Positions 1-12,000 of a stretch of DNA of 64,000 bases are shown here, one piece after another. Positions within the stretch are counted from its first letter, which is position 1; the number at the start of each line of letters is the position of its first letter. The translations under genes and the position numbers were made by a program. The notes below the pieces were generated by a model that was not told the origin of the DNA, ran no database searches, and saw only the letters and a list, made by a program, of their open reading frames with translations. Source of the DNA: Daphnia pulex (taxonomy: Eukaryota; Arthropoda; Branchiopoda; Diplostraca; Daphniidae); NCBI RefSeq assembly GCF_021134715.1, contig NC_060017.1:4898001-4962000 (forward strand), in the 5' to 3' direction.

Positions 1-751
1 TCGTGCAACTTTTGGCCACTATCGCTTCCATGTTTTTGGTGGACAGGGCCGGTCGACGACTTCTTCTCCTCGTGTCCGGTGTCGTCATGGCAATCTCTCT
101 GGCCGCTCTTGGAGCTTTCTTCTACATGCTGGAAGTCTACGGTAACGATGTGCAGCTAACACTCGGATGGCTTCCACTAGCTAGTTTGCTACTCTTCATC
201 ATCGCCTACTCTAGCGGTTTCGCTAATGTTCCTTTCCTCATCATGGGCGAACTCTTCCCTGCCAAATTCAGGTAATTGCTTCTTTTCAAATTCTTAATGC
301 GGAGCACAAATCTAAATCTATTTTGTTTATTCCATTTTTCAGGAGCATTTTGGGATCTCTTGCTTCTTGCTTCAATTTACTCTGCACATTTACAATCATT
401 CGAAGCTTCGGAGACATGAACAAGACCATGGGTGAATACGGCACCTTTTGGTTTTACATGTCTTGGTGTGTCGTGGGCGTTTTCTTCGTCTATTTCTTCC
501 TGCCTGAAACCAAAGGCAAATCATTCGAGGAAATCGAGCGCATGTTCGCCAACAAGAAGAAGCAACAGTTGTATGCGGCTGGTGCCGAGACAACGATCGG
601 CGCAGCAGCTGACAAGAACGATGTTTTCACAGTAGAAACCATTCCCCGGGCGCACATTGATGAACGATCGTCCCAGTCGCATTCAAATGACGGGTATGAT
701 ATGGATAGCGACGAAGAGGATAACGGAGAAGTTGTAGCAACTCCACTGTAA
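1..751 (+). CDS. MFS sugar transporter, Tret1/GLUT-like (3' part)
   Basis: This is the C-terminal half of a major facilitator superfamily sugar porter; the 5' exons lie before the window. Exons are <1-271 and 343-751; the junction AG|G encodes Arg and keeps the frame. The first segment carries the loop motif DRAGRR, typical of sugar porters after a transmembrane helix, then hydrophobic helices. The second exon carries two more helices followed by the hallmark PETKG motif and FEEIERMF, where family proteins end their last helix. A hydrophilic, acidic cytosolic tail of roughly 75 residues follows. Insect facilitated trehalose transporters (Tret1) and GLUT-like transporters share this layout. 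The family is clear; the substrate (trehalose, glucose or other hexose) cannot be decided from these exons. The protein would act in the plasma membrane. Confidence 0.9.
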
Positions 752-1262
752 ACTTAATTATTAGATTTTTTAAAAAATGATTTCCGTAGCCATCACGGCC
801 AACATGTTTTCATCGTGATTGATTTTTTTTTTGTATGTGTTTTAACCCGTAAACAAAAAAGTGCATATTTTAATTATTTTTGCTATTATGTCGGATACAA
901 TTATGTCTTCACTGACGGAGCGTGTGTTTAAAGGGTTGCTAGACGTGGTTTGGCAGCAAAATTGAAAATGAACGGGAACAATTTCGTTTTGTTCGTAATT
1001 TTTAAAATGTGTAAATGATGTTTTCAGACGCGGCACCAAAAGCACGTCAAACTGTAGCCATAGATTAACCTCATAACATATTCTACATTAACTTCAAAGT
1101 TAGTTTCCATGTACATAGTATAATGCCAATATCTTTGAATTAAGACAATGGATGTAATTAAATACAAAGAACAAAGTACAAAATCTATGCTAATTTTGTG
1201 TATTTTTATTGGATTTGATGGTGACACACTATTCATTTTACAACAGTTCACTAGTGGAGGTT
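752..1262. other. 3' intergenic region, transporter / DAPIT-like gene
   Basis: About 510 bp lies between the transporter stop and the stop of the minus-strand DAPIT-like gene, so the two genes are convergent. It holds both 3' UTRs. It is AT-rich with no supported coding sequence; the open frames here lack family resemblance and splice support. Confidence 0.6.
1205..1210 (-). terminator. Poly(A) signal AATAAA of the DAPIT-like gene
   Basis: The plus strand reads TTTATT, which is AATAAA on the minus strand, about 53 nt downstream of the DAPIT-like stop codon. Position and sequence fit a canonical polyadenylation signal. Confidence 0.6.
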
Positions 1263-1747
1263 CTAGTGAGCGGGTTTGACTTCTTTCTTGCTGGGCTTCA
1301 CCATATTGTACAGAATAATGACACCAATGAACCCATATGTGGCCAAGGCAACCTGCATAAATGAAGACAAACAAATTTTTAAAATGAAGAAAAGCTATCT
1401 ATCAATAAAACATGGAAATAGGAAAACGGTAGATTCAATGTGTGGATCTATGAGTGGAAAGTAGAAATGCTTAGGGCCACTCGTAATTTTGCTAAGTTTC
1501 CCAGACTAAGCTCAGAGTCAAACAACACAGAAGAAAGTTAAAAATTTGATGGTGAAATTTTAAATTATAAATTTTAATTAAAAAAATTCTACTTAAATGA
1601 ATTGACGATGAATACATAAGAATGGAACAATTGTTTTACATAACAATAGAGTTAACTACTTACATTCGCTCGTCCGCGAAGGGTGGTGGAGTTGAAGATT
1701 CTGGACATTCCAGTGAATTGGCTTTCGGCAGCGTGATCTCCAGCCAT
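1263..1747 (-). CDS. ATP synthase membrane subunit DAPIT-like (USMG5/ATP5MK family)
   Basis: Two-exon gene for a 57-residue protein. Exon 1 is 1747-1664 (28 codons, MAGDHAAESQFTGMSRIFNS then TTLRGRAN). Exon 2 is 1352-1263 (29 codons plus stop, beginning VALATYGFIGVIILY). The intron is GT-AG, phase 0. DAPIT is a small single-helix subunit of mitochondrial F1Fo ATP synthase that supports dimer assembly. Family traits seen here are the N-terminal MAG, the QFTG...FNS.T..GR.N block, the ATYG helix start, one membrane helix and a Lys-rich C-terminus. The length matches the 58-residue human protein. The gene is head to head with RRP5. A TTATTTCAG acceptor just upstream of the ATG suggests a 5' UTR intron. 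It is easily missed because neither exon makes a long open frame. Confidence 0.9.
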
Positions 1748-2100
1748 TTTAAAGTGATTTATCTGAAATAATTAACCTGGTGTTATTTACTAAGTTCAGT
1801 GTAAACCACAAATGTCGTATATACGTGATTTTAAGCGGCGAAATGGAGTCGAGAAGATCACGAAAGTGATGGCGAAGACAGACGAAGTGCAAGGCAATGT
1901 TGCCAGACGATGAAATTCGACTTATCATTTAAATCAATTACGGAAAATCGGCAACGGAGGCTTTTTTACGTTGAAAACTCAATTTCTTCTGCTGTTAGGT
2001 ATCATAAACACGTGCTTTTCAAACCTCGAGTAAAACTGTAAAACTGATTTTCAATTGATCAAATTTCATTGGATAAAGCTGTGAAATATTATTGACTATC
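1748..2100. promoter_or_regulatory. Divergent promoter region, DAPIT-like / RRP5
   Basis: These 353 bp separate the ATG of the minus-strand DAPIT-like gene from the ATG of RRP5. The two genes diverge, so the segment should hold both promoters and 5' UTRs. No TATA box at the expected distance was recognised on either strand, in keeping with housekeeping genes. A likely 5' UTR splice acceptor of the DAPIT-like gene lies near 1763-1771 on the minus strand. Confidence 0.55.
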
Positions 2101-5100
2101 ATGGCTATTGTGGAAGAAAATTTTCCTCGTGGTTCAAAAACTAAAGATGACAAAAGAGAACGTCACGCAAATGAGAAAAAGAGGAAAGTTGAAAGCTTGT
2201 TTAAGGTAAGGAAGCCAAGTGATTTTCATGTTATGTTGTATCAGCCAGTCAAATTACATTTTGAATCGGTATTAATGCATCTGTTTTGTAATTAGAATTC
2301 TGCTACAAAGAAAGTCAATAAGAGACGCTTGAACCAGAAAAAGAAGCATTCAAAATTGAAGAAGGAAAAGCAGGAATTGCAATCATTAACCACCAAAGAG
2401 AAAAAAGTTATCGAGAAGGAAAAAATAATGCTTGAATCCATCGAACCCTTTACATTCAAAGTAAATCTCTATTAAATTGTTAATGAACTGTAGATAGGAC
2501 AACCTATTCATGATTTTTTTTTAGATGCTTGCTGAAGGCATGCAGGTTTTGAGTAGAGTACAAGAAGTCAGAGAATTGGATGTGCTTCTGAGTCTTCCTG
2601 GAAGGATTCAAGCTGTTGTCCCTATTACAAATATTTCAGCACCATACAGTAAATTGATTGACATGCTGGCCCAAGATGAAGAAGTTGAGGCTAAAGGATT
2701 AAAAGAAATCCTGACTGAGGGAGATTTATTTCCATGCAGCATTAAAGAAGTGACTAATGATGGCTCTTTTAAAGTCACAGCATCTTTAAATCCAGTTGAT
2801 GTCAACAGTGACATTCCATCAACAGCCCTCTGCAAAGGAATGGTATGTTATTTCGCTTGTTTTTGGATTGTGATATGTGATCACTAACTTTGTTTTACAT
2901 TAGAAAATGACTGCAGCTGTGCAAAGTGTGGAAGATCACGGATACGTTATGGACGTTGGCATTCTAAATGTACGCAGTTTTTTAACAAAAGTACCAGATC
3001 AAGACTTGGCTGTAGGTCAAATTGTATCTGTCTGTGTGACTGGCTGTCAAATTGATGGCCATGTAGCAACATTGACTCTTTCAACAGTTGAATCTGTCAA
3101 ATTCAAGCAAAATGTGGAACTTAATCTATCCACTCTTATCCCAGCGACGAAACTTCATGTGACTGTGAACAAGGTAATTTCTGCAATTTATACAATTCAA
3201 AGCAACTGCTGTAATTAATTTCATATATTAGGTTCTTCCCCAAGGTTTGACCGTTACTTTTGGTAACATGGTGGGTTACATCCATAAAGATCACCTCGTT
3301 AATATTAATGACAGCGTATCAGCATATGAGAAGAGTGCCAACTATACAGCTATCGTGTTGTATACGTTGCCCCTGGTTAATGCAGTCTATCTCAGCTTGA
3401 AATCGTCGCTTGTTAAGCCCGACTTGAGTGTGAATGAAAAGGCTACCATTGCCCTTGGTGAATTCTTTGAAGCCACTATAACCGAGTCCACTTCTGCTGG
3501 ACTTTTCGTGCAATTGAACAAAAAGGCTAAAGGATTTGTTCCACTTCGACATCTCAGTGACAACCAAGATATTTTCGAAGATACTAGAGCTCTGTTTCCG
3601 GTTAAATCACGTAAGAGATGTCGCGTACTCTATCATGCATCTCTTGACGACATATACATCTGCACAATGAAAAAGTAAGTGTTTTAAGGACCATTAGTAT
3701 AAGAGGAATGAAGGCCTAACTTATGTTTTTTTTTTTTCAGATCTCTCATTACTCAGAAGGCGTTGCGATATGAAGACTTCACTGTCGGAGAGATACTGGA
3801 AGGCAAAATAGATTCGGTTTCACCCGCTGGTGTTTCAGTTCACTTGGGCGTCAATTTGAAAGGTTTCATTCCAAAACTGCACTGGGCGGACGACCCTAGA
3901 CTGAAAAAACCAGAATTAAGATTTCGTGTTGGTGAGCCTATTACTTGCCGTGTTCTCAAGGTGATGATCGACAGAAAAACAATTCATTTGACCTGCAAGA
4001 AATCAATGCTCGACGAAAAAGTTGTTGCCTACAGTTGTACGAGCCAGTTGGAGACAAATCTTGCTTTGAAGGGAACTGTTGCTCTCATAGAGAAAGGTGG
4101 AGTTCTAGTTTCATTTTTCGACGGACTCACTGGATATATTCCAGGAAACAGACTGTTGAAGAATGGGATTACCGATATTCATCATTATTTCTACATGGGG
4201 AAAGTTATTGATTGCAAAGTTGAGAGCATTAACGAATCTGGCAAAGTTATCTTGACACTGGCCGGGTCAGGCTTGACTAAACCAAAAAGTCTTCCAGAGA
4301 AACCAATTCTAAATTTGGGAACTATTGTGGAATGCAAAGTTGAACGAGTTTATGATGCGGTTGAAGGCAACAGCAGAGGACTCGAGGTATTTCAGTTTCA
4401 TTTCGATCATAGCACTTATAACAATTATATTTGATTTTTTTTCTACAGGTTTCAATTCCATCGTTAGAGACTACCGGAATCATCCCAGTGGAACATTTGT
4501 CGGATTTCCCTAAAGCTGCATCCCATCTGCTTGACTGTTACCGTCCAGGTCAGGTCATCAAAGAGGCCGTCGTCTATATGTCCTCTAAACTGCAAACGGT
4601 GTTGACTCTCAAACCCAACATTATCAATTTCATCAAGGGAAATGGTTACCCCAAATCTGTGGATGAGGTCGCTATGGGTTCGACCTTGCCTTGCGTAGCT
4701 ACACTCCACAGACCTTTCGGAGTCTTTGCACAACTGCTGTGCCCTCCCAACAAGTTCGATGTTCTCTTCCCACCCGGCAAGATGTCCCCGAATCTTTATT
4801 CTTACATGGAAAACGGCACCATGCATATGACCTTGGAAGGCGAAGTTATTAAGATCGAAAAAGAGGAGAAGAAGATTTTTCTGAGTGCACTAAATGCCTA
4901 CGCACCGGAAAACGCAGCCCGTGTACTGGAAGCTTATCTAAAGATTGAAGAAAAGATTAAGGTCCACTTAAGGGAGAGCTCAGACGAAGGATTGAAAAAT
5001 CTAGCCAGCTTGAAACTTGGTGACGTGGTTGTTGGTAAATTGCTAACAGAATTTGACTCATCCGCCGATTTGGAGTTTGAATTGCCACACGGAATAAATG

Positions 5101-8100
5101 GAATTGTTCCGGCTTATCATCATGCCAAAAAGGACTTCAAGAAAAATGACTTGATCGTTGGTTCTGTTATGTATGTCGACCCGATTATGAAGAAGGTTTA
5201 CGTCACAACAAGAGAAGACGTCATTCATTGCATCACAGGCACCGCCAAGTTTGATCCCAGAGGCAAGAAACAAAGAGGAAAAATTATTTTGAATATGGAC
5301 TACTTTAGTTTGGTGTCAATCACTGATGGAAACGCCAAAGACGTAGCTTTCACTTCCAATATTAGGAGCATCAATGAAACTTCTGTCCCATTACCGCCTC
5401 CATTCGAAGTTGGAGCTGTAGTTCATGTGGCTATTAACTTCGACACGGAACTTGGGAGAATTGCTACGTACCACACGACTCCTAAAAGATGGATTATTCT
5501 TGATCTCTCTCACATCAAGCGCACTTCTTCTTCTTCAGATGGCAGCCCAAACAAGAAAAAACTTAAAAAAGATGCTGTTTCTATTGAAGGCAAAACAACA
5601 AAAGACAAAAATAAGAAAACACAGCAAGAGCAGTTATCCGACTTAAATGATACAATCGATTCTGAAAAATCAGCCGTATTGGAAGTCAATAATAAGAAAA
5701 CGAAGACAAAAGCCAAGAAGAATGAAAATAAGAAAAAACAGGAAGCCCAAGAACGTGACGTTTCCCACAAGAAAAAATCTGTATCAAATGGAAAGAGAAG
5801 TACGCCGGAAGACAAAGAAACTGCGCATCCTGAAGGTGAAAAGGCTCTTTCTCCATCCAAGAAGAGACGAGTTGAACCACCTACCCCTAGGAAGTCGAAG
5901 AAAATCAATCATTTAGAATTGCCGCGGCTATCGATCACGTCAACATTCAAATGGGACGATGACATTACGACTCTACCACTGTCGACTTCTCACATCGCCG
6001 ATAGTTCCGATTCAGAAGATGATGACGCGGAAAAAGAAAAGGCGGTGGTTAAAGATCGCCGTGAAAGGGCACGTGAAAAATTGGAGGAAGCCAAGGTGAA
6101 CGAAGCTAAATTGTCGCAAATTGAAGAAGAGCTGAACAATCCGGAACGAGCGCCCGTGACCACAGACGACTTTGACCGTATGGTGCTCGCCTCGCCCAAC
6201 AGCTCTATTTTGTGGGTCCAGTACATGGCGTTCCATCTGGAGAACGCCGAGATTGAAAAGGCGCGGACAGTGGCCCAGAGGGCACTCAAGATCATGAGCT
6301 TCCGAGAGGAACAGGAAAAATTCAACGTCTGGATTGCTTGGCTCAATTTGGAGCACATGTACGGCACAACCGAAGGCTACGAGTCCACTTTGCAGGTAAT
6401 CATCATAAATTAAACCAAGGCATTGGCTATGGTCGTGTTGTGCATAATAATGTGATGAGCAATGTGTTCCCTCTTGTCGCCCACAGGAAGCGATCCGCTA
6501 TAACGAGCCTTTCAAAGTGTATCGCCAGATGGCTTTGAACTTCGAACAAAGCGGCAAGTTTGACGATGCCGAGTCGCTCTACACCACAATGCTGAAGAAA
6601 TACAAGCAGAACAAGTCTGTGTGGATAAATGCCTGCCTTTTCTACGTACGAAATTCAAAATTGGACACGGCGCGCGGTGTTTTCCAGAGGGCATTGTCGA
6701 TCCTCGACAAAAAAGAACGTAAGCGCATTTTTTTAAGTAATACAATCCATTCAACGCATCCGCAGTTTGGAGAGGCCCCCGCAACGTTTGTTTCATGGCC
6801 GTTGATAAATGGAGTGACTTGTTCTTGTTCTTCTTCCTCCTTCTTGTTCTTCTACCTATTCCTCATTCTTCAATCACTCCCACTCCCACCCTCTAACCAT
6901 TACTTCACCACACCGTGAGTCTGGTTGGTGTCGCCTCTCCTTATCTTTATTTTGATTTCCATCCTAGCGCCATGTTCTCTAGGTGCGCATTCACTAACTG
7001 GGTTAATTGTTGTACTCTGGTTCTGAATGTCCAAAAACGTTCTCGTGTCCTGTTCATTTGAATTTCCTGGCCCCTTTTAATTTTCTCGTATTTCTGGTTT
7101 GACAGACATTGACTTGATCAGTCGGTTCGCTCAACTGGAGATGAAGTTTGGACAAGTAGGCCGTGGCAAAACGCTGTTTGACACCTTGATGATGTCCTAT
7201 CCCAAGAGGACGGATCTCTGGCTGGTGTACATCGACACGCTTACCAAAGTCGACGATATAGAAAGTGCACGGTGAGAAATTTCGACATTATTAAGACTTT
7301 TGTTTGAGTCGTGTTTCTTTTTTCGTTGTTATCCCCTCTTCTTTTCATTTTTTTAAAATGTAAAATCTCCCCACGGCCACTTCACTGTGATGAGAAAACC
7401 GTACGTAGGCGAGCCTCATTTTTTAAAAAGAGTCGTTTCTTGCGCCGCTGTGTATTTATACGTTGTATGATTGATATTCCCGAACAATAACTTCTAATCC
7501 CCCCGCAACCCATTTCCTTCTCTCCAAGTTCCATTTTCCCTCTGTCCCTCTCTTTTTTTTCTCTCTCTTCTCTCACTTTTTATTATTTTTATTTTCGTTT
7601 CATTCTTTAAATTAGTATGTATTGAGGTAAAGAGGATTTGTGTTGTCCAACCGTCGGAAAAGAGAGGCTCTCGGAGTTGAGGTAGTTGTAGTAGTCGTAG
7701 TAAGAAAAAGATTCCTATTCTTTTTGGCCGTTCGGCACTGGCCAGCGCGCATGCTGGTTGGATAGAAAGAGAGAGAGTTGTTCGCCCAGTTTTTCCAGGT
7801 TGTTGTTTTTGGCGTTTGCATCCTACTTGTAGATGCAGAAAATTTTTATCTTGTAGTTGAACAAACAAGATTTGCCACTCAAAACTATTTCTAGATTTGC
7901 CATGGTCAAAACATTCTGCCCAAGACAGGCGTTAAGAAGATAGCGTAACGTGTTTCTCTTAACAAAAATTCAGCTTGACATATCAATCGTCATTTTTTTC
8001 ACCTTTTACTTACGGTATGTGAAAGAAATGGGGGGAACGGTTGTCTTAATAGTTTGTTCCGATGGCCGTTCTTGGCTGATTGAGGTTTGTGACCCAGATT

Positions 8101-8814
8101 ATCAAACTGGTCATCGGTTCAGCCCTTTTTTTTATTGCTATTATTTTTAACTACCACCTTCCACAACCCGTGTGCTCCGTTTTTTTGTTTGACCGAGGCG
8201 CTCCCAATTCTGTATTGCGCCATGTCCAGGTCGGCGGCCAGCACTTCGTCTTCATTAATTTTTTCCTAGCTCTTTTTTTTGTTTTTGTTTTTTAATTTTT
8301 CTCTGGCTCCCCCCTTTTCCTCTGATAATTCGAACTCGTGACATGTTCATTTTCGAGTCTCGGTTCTCCGCTTCCGTCGTCATTTGCAAAGGGGGAGAAA
8401 AGTAGGAAGACGGAGTGATTATGACTTCACGCACAGGCCCAAAAAGAATGCAACTCCCATCGCTATAGGGTCCCTGTCTGTCTTAGTCTCACGGAAGCTT
8501 ATGATTTTGTTTCCTTTTTCTTATCTTTTTGCCTTCGTGATTAATTCTTCTTCCACTTTTTGTTGTTGTTGTTGATGTTGTTGTGTGCTGGTGGGTGTAC
8601 TTTTCCTTCCCGACTAATTACGGTTGATTGTGCAATTTGTAGGCAAGTCCTGGAACGCTGCATCACTCTGCAGCTGCCAGCCAAAAAGATGAAGACGATC
8701 TTTCAAAAGTTTCTAGAGTTTGAAACGCATCACGGCGATGAAGAGAAGCAGGACTACGTTCGAAAGAAGGCGCTCGACTACGTCGAGTCGAAAACCGAAG
8801 CTGTCGACGAATAA
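2101..8814 (+). CDS. rRNA biogenesis protein RRP5 / PDCD11 homologue
   Basis: Ten exons join in frame to 1487 codons plus stop: 2101-2205, 2296-2460, 2525-2842, 2904-3173, 3232-3674, 3741-4386, 4449-6395, 6487-6718, 7106-7271, 8643-8814. RRP5 is a nucleolar SSU-processome/pre-60S factor needed for pre-rRNA cleavage at A0-A3. A basic N-terminus is followed by about nine or ten S1 RNA-binding repeats (from residue ~90 to ~960), several with the clear GxxxxGxV...GfiP pattern such as GVSVHLGVNLKGFIP. A Lys/Glu-rich disordered linker follows (roughly 970-1150). The end is a HAT/TPR-like helical array (DFDRMVLASPNSSILWVQYM, then FQRALSILDKKE and ARQVLERCI) typical of RRP5 C-termini. It is shorter than human (1871) and yeast (1729) RRP5, probably through fewer or degenerate S1 units. 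ATG 2101 opens exon 1; an upstream in-frame TTG was not used. Confidence 0.93.
7272..8642 (+). other. Long last intron of RRP5
   Basis: A 1371-bp GT-AG intron, far longer than the 60-400 bp introns in the rest of the gene. It is pyrimidine-rich with T-runs and (GTT)n near its end. No coding exon or recognised RNA gene was seen inside. The flanking exons join as CG|G = Arg. Confidence 0.7.
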
Positions 8815-9013
8815 ACCCAACAACAAGATTTGGAGATTGTACGTATGTGTGTCGGATCAGGGGAAATACCCACACACATCTTTCTTCGTTGGTCGCCGCC
8901 GTCGTCTCATTTGCTGACATGTGGGTTTTTTTTTAAATATTTCCTCCTACATTCTATTACCATAAATCGGTCGATGTTCTTTTTGGTGTTAACATGACTT
9001 GAAGCGATTCGCC

Positions 9014-9019
9014 AATAAA
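9014..9019 (+). terminator. Poly(A) signal AATAAA of RRP5
   Basis: AATAAA lies 200 nt after the RRP5 stop, in CCAATAAAACATTG. It is the first canonical signal downstream and gives a plausible 3' UTR of about 220 nt. Confidence 0.55.
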
Positions 9020-12000
9020 ACATTGAGCGTCCCGTCGCTGGCCGAAACTCTGAATGACAGATACTTGTACTGTGCGTTTGATTAATAATCCAAAATTTCG
9101 TTTTTACTTTCACGATCGATTGGTCTGCGACGAGTCCCTTGGTCCGTGATGAATGCGATGATCCTCTTCAGTTGGTAAGTCGAAGAAAAACAAAAGGAAA
9201 ATGCCATTGTTAGCCTATGGCTCTTGACGAGCCATTCATCTTTCCTTATTTTTTCCAAATGAGAATATTCACTATGCAATCACGTCGTCTTTATTATTAG
9301 GTAGACACATTTGGGAAGAGAAGAAGAAGAAAAAAACAAAAAAAGGAATCTTTTTTTCTTCTTTTTGGCTGTCTAATATCATCGATCCATCATTGGCGTT
9401 TGCGTGAGTCAGAGTGATCTGCGTGCTGGTTGCTGCCGCAGCTGCAGAGAGAGTGATGGACACCCGTGAGCGGCGCTCCTCTTCTCCCAGCTCCCTTCAT
9501 CTGCAGGTGAGCTGTTGTGTGTAGCAGGCCATCAGCCATCAGCCGAGTGAGAATCTCCCCGAAATAAAAAGGTTCTCTTGATTGTGCCGTAAGGGAGAAG
9601 AGAGAGTTGCTGACTGACTGCTGTTAGTTAGTCTAATTCTTTCGCCGTGTTGGTAGCAGTGTGTGTGTAAAGTTGAAACGGGGGGGGGGGGGGGGAAGAG
9701 GAATGCCCTCGTATATATGCCGACGCTATCGGATCATCAGAAGGGCTGGCCGAGTATCCATTTGAGAGTTCTCAATCGGGTCGTTGAGGCAAACAGCACA
9801 GCCGTCTAGCGTATATTCATCACAGACACTTTGGCGCGCTCGTGTAGCTTCTTTCTTTCTCCCTTAACTCGCCTCGTCATAACAGAGGTGGGTAGGGGGG
9901 AGAGAGAAAAGTTTAAAAGGAGAAGAGGAAGTGTGGCGCCTCCAGGTGTGTGTCAGTAGATTTTCGGGTTACGGGCTGAAGTATGTGTGTGTGTGTATCT
10001 ATCTGGGCTTTAGAGAAAAGTCTTTTTGGAAACATTAGAGAGTGAGCTACCACCTCTTCTATCTTCTCTCAAGATGTTTCATCGTTTCTCTTCTTGTCTT
10101 GCGTCTGCCCTCTTCTTCCTTTGAGTTTAAAGCGATGGGGTCGGTCGCCTCTTGCGCCCGTCCATTTCGGTCCATCTCCATCCCTCCCCATTTATTCGGT
10201 ATAACAGCCTCCTTCCTTGTTTGGCCCATACTTTCCCGTTTTGTCGATTTGACTGGCTAATATTTTCTTTTCTTCTGAAAGCAACAGAAAAAAAAGACTT
10301 ATTCAACAGGGTCAGGTGTGTTGTGGTGATGCACCTTGTCCTCTTATATGGATAGATTCTCGTCAGTCCCCCTCTTGACTCATGTGCTATATCCTATAGT
10401 GGTGTGTACATACCTGTTGGCTTTAGACTCCTTTATTTTCTTTTTCCTCCTGCATCTTGTCCAATCTCTGCGGGCTGACAGAAAAGATGTAACACACAAA
10501 CCACACGTGGTATATAGCACTCAGTCTGGCAGCATCGTTTTGAGCTCTTTTCTATTTTACGACCGGTCCCCGGGATTTACTGTCGTTCTTTTTTTTTTTT
10601 TTGTTACAGTGCGTCGTATATTATTATTATTATTACTATGATGCTATAGCGGCATCGTCCAGCGCGGGTGAGAGAAGCTTTTTGCCGGCAGCCGGCTACT
10701 TAAAGATTTCTTCGCCGTTAAAAATAGGTGAAATGTTGAAATCTGGGAAAATTGGAGGAATCGAGGAATAATAATAATAATAACTTATTCAGAAATTCCC
10801 CCCTTTTTTCGCATTGTTTTCGCATTTCTGTGTTGAGATTCGATCCACTATTTTTTGTTTGCATAGAATTTTTAAAATATGGAATACCGCTGGCCGATGG
10901 CAGCCTATTGCTAACGGGCGGCTCGGTCATGGCCCCCATCGCGCTCGCGCCAAAGAACTGCCAGATCTTGATATGAATTTTTCTTGTTGGTTATTTTTTT
11001 CTTCTTTTTTTTTTGTTGTTGCCTTTCACAAGTAGTCGGCAAAGTCTTCTTTTGCCTTTGTTAAGCAAACGACAGAATGGGCAGCAGCAAGAGAACGAGG
11101 CGGAACTTTTGGTCATCCGCCGCCCGGGATGCGGATGGATGCGGAGACCAGCCGCCGAACTAAGTGAACAACCCCAAAAAGGAAACAGTCGATCGATTGT
11201 TTTTTTTTTTTTTCCTTCTTTGTCAGAAAAAGCTTTTGTAGCGGCCTCGCCTCTGCCAAGTTGCGATGAGTTGTCGACAACTCCTCGCTGCGCGCTACTT
11301 GAACAGCTACAAACCGACAAGCAAAGTCTCTTGTAATAATAAAAACATTTCAACGAAATGCAAGTGAATCACGACGCTTGTGTGTGTTCAAATATAGTCG
11401 TGCCTTACTTCCAGATGATGTTGGAAAGAAAAAAAAGAAACGCTAGACTTTGATTCTTCCCAGTCACATAATTTCTGTTTGTTTGATAGTTGATTCTTGA
11501 TGGCAAGGGTTTTCGGTTGGTTGGAGTGTGGCGGAGACGAGGTGAAGGCTGGCGGGCCCAATATGGAAAGGAATTAGGGAACCGGTGACAACTTTGGAAA
11601 CACGGAAAAATGGGACCTCGTTGCGGTTGTGTTATTCAGCTCCTCTTCAATTCAGCCCGTCCCTGTCCCCAAAAGAACTTGTTTATTTTTTATTAATTCC
11701 GTGTATTTTCCTTTTTTTTTTAAATTTTCTGTTTTAATGATTTGTGTGTCCTGGGTGGTTCATCTTTTTCTCTATGGGGAATCGTCACGTTCGTATGTAA
11801 AAATACATAGGAAGAGATTACGGACATCAGAAACTCAGTCGAGCAACGGCCAATTGTACGGCGTGAAAAAAATCCAGTCCAGCTCACGTCGTATAATGCT
11901 GGAAAACGGGCCGTTCAAGTTGGCCAGGCACACACGCTCACGATCGGACAACTGACCAGATACAAAAAAAAAATTGACATTTTTATTTCATTTTTTTTTT

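Noticed and set aside
5510-5908. Antisense open frame of 132 codons within RRP5
   Set aside because: It is the shadow of the Lys-rich linker read backwards (Phe/Ser/Leu-rich); the plus-strand gene explains the sequence.
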